Assembly (NCBI GenBank): GCA_026400595.1
Contig: JAPLOT010000275.1
Location: 1 to 10,452 of the forward strand
From: Alphaproteobacteria bacterium
Lineage (GTDB): Bacteria; Pseudomonadota; Alphaproteobacteria; Rhizobiales; Aestuariivirgaceae
DNA: 10,452 nucleotides
Direction: 5' to 3'
Of this stretch, positions 6,865 to 10,452 are shown piece by piece (within the stretch, counting starts at the first letter, position 1; every line of letters starts with the position of its first letter). The notes under the pieces were generated by a model that worked only from the letters and a program-made list of their open reading frames with translations, did no database searches and was not told where the DNA came from. Position numbers and translations under genes: made by a program.

Positions 6865-7233
6865 ATGATCGCCAAGTCCCTGATTGCCGCCGCCGCTCTC
6901 GCCACCACCATGACGCTCGCCCTGCCCGCCCAGGAGGCCAAGGCCGACGTCGACGTCAACATCGGGATCGGCCTGGGTGCCGGCTTCTATCCCGGCTACG
7001 ATCCGGGCTACTCGGATTACCCGGACAATTACGGGGACGACGACTACTATTACAAGAAGAAGCACATCAGCTGCGGCAAGGGCGCCAAGATCGTGGACCA
7101 CAGCGGCTTCTACAATGTCAACGCCTTTGACTGCGGCAAGCCTGTCTTCAAGTACACGGCCTGGAAGAAGGGCAAGAAGTACCACGTCATCGTGAGCAAC
7201 AAGGGCTACATCATCAAGGCCTACAAGGTCTGA
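6865..7233 (+). CDS. Small exported protein with C-x19-C domain, paralogue 1
   Basis: A 122-residue protein of unknown function. It has a Sec-type signal peptide with a likely cut after AKA (residue 27). A Gly/Tyr/Asp-rich low-complexity linker follows (about 34-63, with YPGYDPGYSDYP and DDDYYYKKK). The C-terminal domain (about 67-122) carries ISCGKGAKIVDHSGFYNV, then DCG, then KYTAWKKGKKYHVIV; its cysteines are C70 and C90, 19 residues apart, and probably form a periplasmic disulphide. The fold resembles a PepSY-like unit by its pattern of a helix, then G-Y/F-x-x-V, then strands, but this is not certain. AAAGGAG at 6851-6857 sets the start. The next two genes encode the same domain, and a shared motif lies upstream. 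Confidence 0.8.
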   Translation: MIAKSLIAAAALATTMTLALPAQEAKADVDVNIGIGLGAGFYPGYDPGYSDYPDNYGDDDYYYKKKHISCGKGAKIVDHSGFYNVNAFDCGKPVFKYTAWKKGKKYHVIVSNKGYIIKAYKV

Positions 7234-7250
7234 TGCGTGACCGCTGCGGC

Positions 7251-7274
7251 CAGGGGCGTCAGGAGGCGCCCCTG
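7251..7274 (+). terminator. Hairpin after the first secreted-protein gene
   Basis: CAGGGGCG (7251-7258) pairs perfectly with CGCCCCTG (7267-7274) around an 8-base loop, starting 17 bp after the stop codon. No T-run follows. It probably ends the transcript of paralogue 1 before the promoter region of paralogue 2. Confidence 0.5.
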
Positions 7275-7297
7275 CTGCCACATCCGCGCCATCAAGC

Positions 7298-7335
7298 TGA
7301 ATGGCGGATGAACGGACCCGTCGATCACCGTTCAG
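7298..7335 (+). promoter_or_regulatory. Candidate operator upstream of the second small secreted-protein gene
   Basis: TGAATG (7298-7303), TGAACG (7309-7314, within GATGAACG) and the inverted CGTTCAG (7329-7335) repeat the arrangement at 6754-6791: an 11-bp step between the first two and 14 bases before the third. Flanking bases differ, so the match is not simply a recent duplication. It lies 57 bp before the start codon. Confidence 0.55.
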
Positions 7336-7392
7336 GCAAGCTATGCCAAACTCCGCTTCAGATGGCCGGGGGGTCATTTTGAGGAGGCCAGC

Positions 7393-7788
7393 ATGGCTAT
7401 CAAGAGTATCGCAGCCGCGGGGGCGCTAGCCCTCTCCCTGTTCCTGCCGCTGTCCGCAGCATCAACCCCTGCCTCGGCCGGAACCGACGTGTTCATCGGC
7501 GTGGGCAATGGCTGCTGGAACGGCCCCTTCTACAATTGCGGCTATGGCCGACCCTACTACCGGCCTTATGCACGCTATCCGCGCCATTATGACTACGACC
7601 GCTATCGGCCCGGAAAACTGAGCTGCGGACAGGCACGCCAGGACCTGCGTGATCGTGGCTACCGCAGCATCAAGACCAACGACTGCAGCGGCACGCAATA
7701 CTCCTTCCGCGCGGTAAAGAATGGCCGCCATTATCTTGTCCGAATTAACGCTCTTAATGGCAGGATCATTGGCCGCAGCCGGATCTGA
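7393..7788 (+). CDS. Small exported protein with C-x19-C domain, paralogue 2
   Basis: A 131-residue exported protein of unknown function. The signal peptide ends with a likely cut after ASA (residue 29). A Tyr/Arg/Pro-rich linker (about 50-73, with RPYYRPYARYPRHYDYDRYRPG) precedes the shared domain: KLSCGQARQDLRDRGYRSI, then DCSG, then YSFRAVKNGRHYLVRI and NGRIIG. C78 and C98 keep the 19-residue spacing. An additional pair, C41 and C49, lies before the linker and is absent from the other two paralogues. The linker is basic where that of paralogue 1 is acidic. GAGGAGG at 7381-7387 sets the start. The third paralogue follows 31 bp later and is probably in the same transcript. Confidence 0.8.
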   Translation: MAIKSIAAAGALALSLFLPLSAASTPASAGTDVFIGVGNGCWNGPFYNCGYGRPYYRPYARYPRHYDYDRYRPGKLSCGQARQDLRDRGYRSIKTNDCSGTQYSFRAVKNGRHYLVRINALNGRIIGRSRI

Positions 7789-7819
7789 TGGCAGACTGGC
7801 GCCGCGTTGGGGACACTTC

Positions 7820-8470
7820 ATGATCGCACGGCTTACCACCCTTGCCTTGGCCGCAACTGTTCTGGCCGTCTCCGCTGTCGGCGACGCCGAGGCCGGCGAG
7901 CGCAAGAAACGGAAGTGGCGGCAGATCTATGACCAGGCGCCGGAATACGTGCTGCGCCGGCCCCTGAGTTATATCTTCGGCGGCGGCTATTCGCTGACGC
8001 CGGAGGAGTTTGCCATGCTCTATGGCGACGATCCGGACTTCGATGAAGATTACTACGATCCGGAACGTGACGTGCAAACGCCTGCGGCCAAGAAGAAATC
8101 CAAGCCGGCCAGCGCCATCGTGAAGCCGAAGGCAAAGCCGGCCGTGAAGACCGCGGCAAAGCCAGCGGAATCGACGGTATCGGACCCGGCCGCGAAGTCC
8201 GATGCCGCGGTCAAGACTGCCGCTGTGTCGCCCAAGCCGGAAACCACGGCATCAGGGCCAAAGGCTGAATCGACGGCAGCCAAGGCCGCGGGCGGTGCCC
8301 TGAGCTGCGACAAGGCGGGGCAGATCATCTCTGGCTATGGCTTCAGTGGCGTCAAGCCTTCGGTCTGCACCGGCAAGGTCTATGCCTTCAATGCCACCCG
8401 CGATGGCAACAGCTTCGCCATCAAGCTCGACTCAAGCAGCGGTGAACTGACCGAAGTGAAGAAGCAATAG
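7820..8470 (+). CDS. Exported protein with Lys/Pro/Ala-rich linker and C-x19-C domain, paralogue 3
   Basis: A 216-residue exported protein of unknown function. The signal peptide has a likely cut after AEA (residue 25), followed by a very basic GERKKRKWRQ. Residues 33-85 form a distinct segment (YDQAPEYVLRRPLSYIFGGGYSLTPEEFAMLYGDDPDFDEDYY) that is not repetitive and may be a separate unit. Residues about 86-158 are a low-complexity KPA/KTAAK-type linker like those of proteins that span the periplasm or cell wall. The shared domain starts at ALSCDKAGQIISGYGFSGV, with C163 and C183, and ends near the C-terminus. The ATG at 7820 was chosen over an upstream in-frame start at 7721 because it has GGGGA at 7809-7813 and begins the signal peptide. 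Confidence 0.8.
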   Translation: MIARLTTLALAATVLAVSAVGDAEAGERKKRKWRQIYDQAPEYVLRRPLSYIFGGGYSLTPEEFAMLYGDDPDFDEDYYDPERDVQTPAAKKKSKPASAIVKPKAKPAVKTAAKPAESTVSDPAAKSDAAVKTAAVSPKPETTASGPKAESTAAKAAGGALSCDKAGQIISGYGFSGVKPSVCTGKVYAFNATRDGNSFAIKLDSSSGELTEVKKQ

Positions 8471-8524
8471 CTTGTCCTTCGGCGGCGCCTGGCGGTAAAC
8501 CGGCACGCAGGCCGGAGATTTGCA

Positions 8525-9457
8525 ATGCAGTTCTTTCCCACGCCGGACAATCCGCTCCCGGACGGAGCCGTGTGCGTGGCCCTTCAGACCGAGGACGGCA
8601 TCCGGCTTCGCGCCATGCGGACCGGACCGCGCCAGGCGCGCGGCACTGTCGTCATCCTGGGCGGTCGTGGCGACTTCATGGAGCGCTATTTCGAGACGGC
8701 GAGCGATCTCATCGCGCGCGGTTATCATGTGGCATCGGTGGATCTTCGCGGTCAGGGCGGTTCGGAGCGCCTGCTCGACGATCCGTTGCGCAGCCATGTC
8801 ACCAGTTTCAAGGGCTATGACACCGATGTGCGCACCCTGATGCGCGATCTGGTCTTGCCCCATTGCCCGGCACCCCATTTTGCGCTGGGGCACTCGACCG
8901 GCGGCCATGTGCTGCTCCGCCTGTTGCGCCGTGACCGGCTCTTCGACCGGGTGGTGGTGTGCTCTCCCCTGCTCGGCATTCTTTACGGCAGTTGGCCGAG
9001 GCCCGTAGCGGCACTGCTGGTCTTCCTCGCCTGCAGCCTGGGCCTGGGATGGCTTTACCTGCCGGGTCAGCGCAAGCGCCCACTGGGCCGCAGGGACTTC
9101 GGCGTCTATCCGCTCACCTCGGACCGGCGGCGCTGGCAGCGCGACAGCGGCATCCTGGAAGTCTCGCCGCAGCTTGGGGTCGGCGCGCCCACCTTCGGCT
9201 GGCTGCGCGCGGCGCGGCGATCGGTGGCAGCTCTCCGCTGGCTTGGCCGGCACAGCCGCCTGACAGCCCCGGTACTGATCCTCGCCGCCGGCGCCGACAG
9301 GATCGTCAGCAATGCGGCGATCAAGGATTTTGTCGGGCGCGTTCCGGGCGTGGCGCTCTGCATCATTCCAGGCGCACAGCATGAACTGCTGGCCGAGAAC
9401 AACGCAATCCGGCAGGAGGTCCTGGCCGCGATCGACAGTTACTTCGGAACACCCTGA
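8525..9457 (+). CDS. Alpha/beta hydrolase, monoglyceride-lipase/lysophospholipase-like (serine hydrolase)
   Basis: A cytoplasmic or membrane-associated esterase of 310 residues, likely to act on monoacylglycerols or lysophospholipids. The N-terminal strand region leads to VVILGGRGDFMERYFETASDL (the oxyanion-loop region, with GGRGDFMERY where lysophospholipase L2-type proteins have a similar GRxExxxKY). DLRGQGGSER is next, then the nucleophile elbow GHSTGG with S124. D258 in AAGADRIVSN and H286 in GAQHELL complete the triad. Residues about 160-178 (ALLVFLACSLGLGWLYL) are hydrophobic and sit in the lid region, so they may contact the membrane. GGAG at 8514-8517, seven bases before ATG 8525, sets the start. 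The stop lies three bases from that of the convergent J-domain gene. The substrate is inferred from family only. Confidence 0.82.
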   Translation: MQFFPTPDNPLPDGAVCVALQTEDGIRLRAMRTGPRQARGTVVILGGRGDFMERYFETASDLIARGYHVASVDLRGQGGSERLLDDPLRSHVTSFKGYDTDVRTLMRDLVLPHCPAPHFALGHSTGGHVLLRLLRRDRLFDRVVVCSPLLGILYGSWPRPVAALLVFLACSLGLGWLYLPGQRKRPLGRRDFGVYPLTSDRRRWQRDSGILEVSPQLGVGAPTFGWLRAARRSVAALRWLGRHSRLTAPVLILAAGADRIVSNAAIKDFVGRVPGVALCIIPGAQHELLAENNAIRQEVLAAIDSYFGTP

Positions 9458-9460
9458 CGC

Positions 9461-9916
9461 TCAGGTGCTGATCTGCTCGTAGGCGAGGTTGATGCGCACC
9501 ACCATGGCGGTTGCGTAGTCCTTCATCTCCCGGGGCAGGTCGAGCCCTGCCAGCCGGTCCGGGTGATAGGCCCTGATCTTGGCATGATAGGCTTGGCGGA
9601 TCGTCTCGCCATCCGCGCCCTGGGCCACACCCAGGACGTCCCAGGGATCGAAACGGTCGCGATCGGTGGCGCGGCGCTGCAGGTTCATCTGGCTGGCCTT
9701 CGGAACCTCCACCAGTTCCACCTTCAGGATTCCGGACTTGGCCACGAAATACTGCTTGTCGGCCGCGTTGACCACGTCGAGGAAGGCATCGCCGTTGTTG
9801 AGGGCGTCGTGAAGCTTCGCGGTGAGGCCGAGCCTGACCGACACGGTCTCCGTCCTGCCGTCTGTGAATGTCAGCGCAATCAGCGTCCGCGCCGTGTGCT
9901 TGCCGCTTTCGAACAT
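9461..9916 (-). CDS. Small J-domain (DnaJ-like) protein
   Basis: A 151-residue protein with a C-terminal J domain (about 88-151): RFDPWDVLGV, then the helix IRQAYHAKIRAYHPDR with HPD at 118-120, then a helix ending in NLAYEQIST. The HPD tripeptide is what stimulates DnaK ATPase, so this is probably a DnaK co-chaperone; there is no G/F region, zinc finger or client domain as in DnaJ itself. Residues 1-70 form an N-terminal beta-rich unit (RTLIALTFTDGRTE, then AFLDVVNAADKQYFVAKSGILKVELVEV) that I do not recognise. The ATG at 9916 was preferred to an upstream in-frame ATG at 9961 because GGAGGG (9927-9922) lies five bases before it. No transmembrane segment is seen. It is divergent from typA. 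Confidence 0.82.
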   Translation of the reverse strand: MFESGKHTARTLIALTFTDGRTETVSVRLGLTAKLHDALNNGDAFLDVVNAADKQYFVAKSGILKVELVEVPKASQMNLQRRATDRDRFDPWDVLGVAQGADGETIRQAYHAKIRAYHPDRLAGLDLPREMKDYATAMVVRINLAYEQIST

Positions 9917-10036
9917 GGTGACCCTCCGGATCGGGGACTCTAGCAACTCGGCGGGTAACAAGGGTTAAATTGCCTTTGCGGATCGTCCGTGCTAAGCGCC
10001 GCCCATTCCACACAGTTAAGAAAGTCTTCGCGCCCC

Positions 10037-10452
10037 ATGAATCTGCGCAACATCGCCATCATTGCCCACGTCGACCATGGCAAGACCACCCTGATCGACC
10101 GGCTCCTGTCGCAGTCGGGCTCGTTCCGCGACAACCAGAAAGTGGCCGAACGCGCCATGGACTCGAACGATCTCGAGCGCGAGCGCGGCATCACCATCCT
10201 GGCCAAGGTCACGTCGCTGAACTGGAAGGACACCCGGATCAATATCGTCGACACGCCGGGCCACGCCGATTTCGGCGGCGAGGTGGAGCGCATCCTCAAC
10301 ATGGTGGACGGCGCCGTGCTGCTGGTGGACGCCGCCGAAGGCCCCATGCCGCAGACCAAGTTCGTGCTGCAGAAGGCCCTCAAGATCGGGCTGCGTCCCA
10401 TCGTCTGCATCAACAAGATCGACCGCCCCGACGAGCGCCACAACGAGGTGGT
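10037..10452 (+). CDS. typA: Ribosome-associated translational GTPase TypA/BipA, 3'-truncated by window edge
   Basis: The first 138 codons of a GTPase of the EF-G/LepA class that binds 70S ribosomes and affects ribosome assembly and stress growth; the full protein is about 600 residues. All G-domain motifs within reach are intact: AHVDHGKTT (10-18, G1), ERGITI (49-54, G2), DTPGH (72-76, G3) and NKID (126-129, G4). The N-terminus MNLRNIAIIAHVDHGKT is typical of TypA, as is MDSNDLERERGIT; these separate it from LepA and EF-G. No clear ribosome site precedes ATG 10037 (CGCGCCCC). A weak promoter, TTGCCT at 9970 followed by TAAGCG at 9993, is possible but poorly supported. Confidence 0.95.
   Translation, partial: MNLRNIAIIAHVDHGKTTLIDRLLSQSGSFRDNQKVAERAMDSNDLERERGITILAKVTSLNWKDTRINIVDTPGHADFGGEVERILNMVDGAVLLVDAAEGPMPQTKFVLQKALKIGLRPIVCINKIDRPDERHNEV

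Noticed and set aside
8500..8515. CCGGC/GCCGG inverted repeat before the alpha/beta hydrolase, considered as a terminator of the secreted-protein operon
   Set aside because: The stem is only 5 bp, has no T-run and overlaps the hydrolase ribosome site by two bases, so it is more likely chance.
1..10452. CRISPR arrays, transposons, phage genes, tRNA or rRNA genes
   Set aside because: No regularly spaced repeats, transposase or integrase motifs, terminal inverted repeats or structured RNA gene signatures were seen on either strand.

Overview
The window is high-GC, densely coded bacterial DNA that reads as a chromosomal segment of an alphaproteobacterium, most likely of the Hyphomicrobiales (rhizobia and their methylotrophic relatives). 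The basis is the similarity of the malate thiokinase and malyl-CoA lyase proteins to their serine-cycle counterparts, the IbpA-type Hsp20, and small secreted proteins of a kind common in rhizobia. The exact genus cannot be read from the sequence.

Left part (1-2788): a tightly packed mtkA-mtkB-mcl cluster. The two subunits of malate-CoA ligase (malate thiokinase) overlap by ATGA, and malyl-CoA lyase follows 39 bp later. Together they would convert malate to acetyl-CoA plus glyoxylate, the signature reactions of the serine cycle. The lyase gene is broken: reading runs cleanly to about residue 235, then a frame change follows. The natural C-terminal tail of the family appears immediately afterwards in another frame, as expected after an out-of-frame internal deletion of roughly 70-80 codons.

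Middle part (2884-6091): a Gfo/Idh/MocA dehydrogenase (inositol 2-dehydrogenase type), then on the opposite strand a small helix-hairpin-helix (Cdd1-like) gene interrupted by one in-frame stop. Next come a classical short-chain dehydrogenase and a low-specificity L-threonine aldolase, close enough to be one operon. A hairpin terminator separates the aldolase from the convergent Hsp20 gene.

Right part (6150-8470): an Hsp20 gene read leftward from a convincing sigma-32-type promoter. Divergent from it is a run of three small exported proteins that share one C-terminal domain with an invariant Cys-x19-Cys spacing, while their linkers differ completely. The first and second of these genes carry the same upstream three-part motif, TGAAYG-N5-TGAACG-N14-CGTTCAG, a strong candidate operator. 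This block is the most novel-looking part of the window.

End (8525-10452): a monoglyceride-lipase-like alpha/beta hydrolase, a convergent small protein with a C-terminal J domain, and the start of the translational GTPase typA/bipA, which runs off the right edge.
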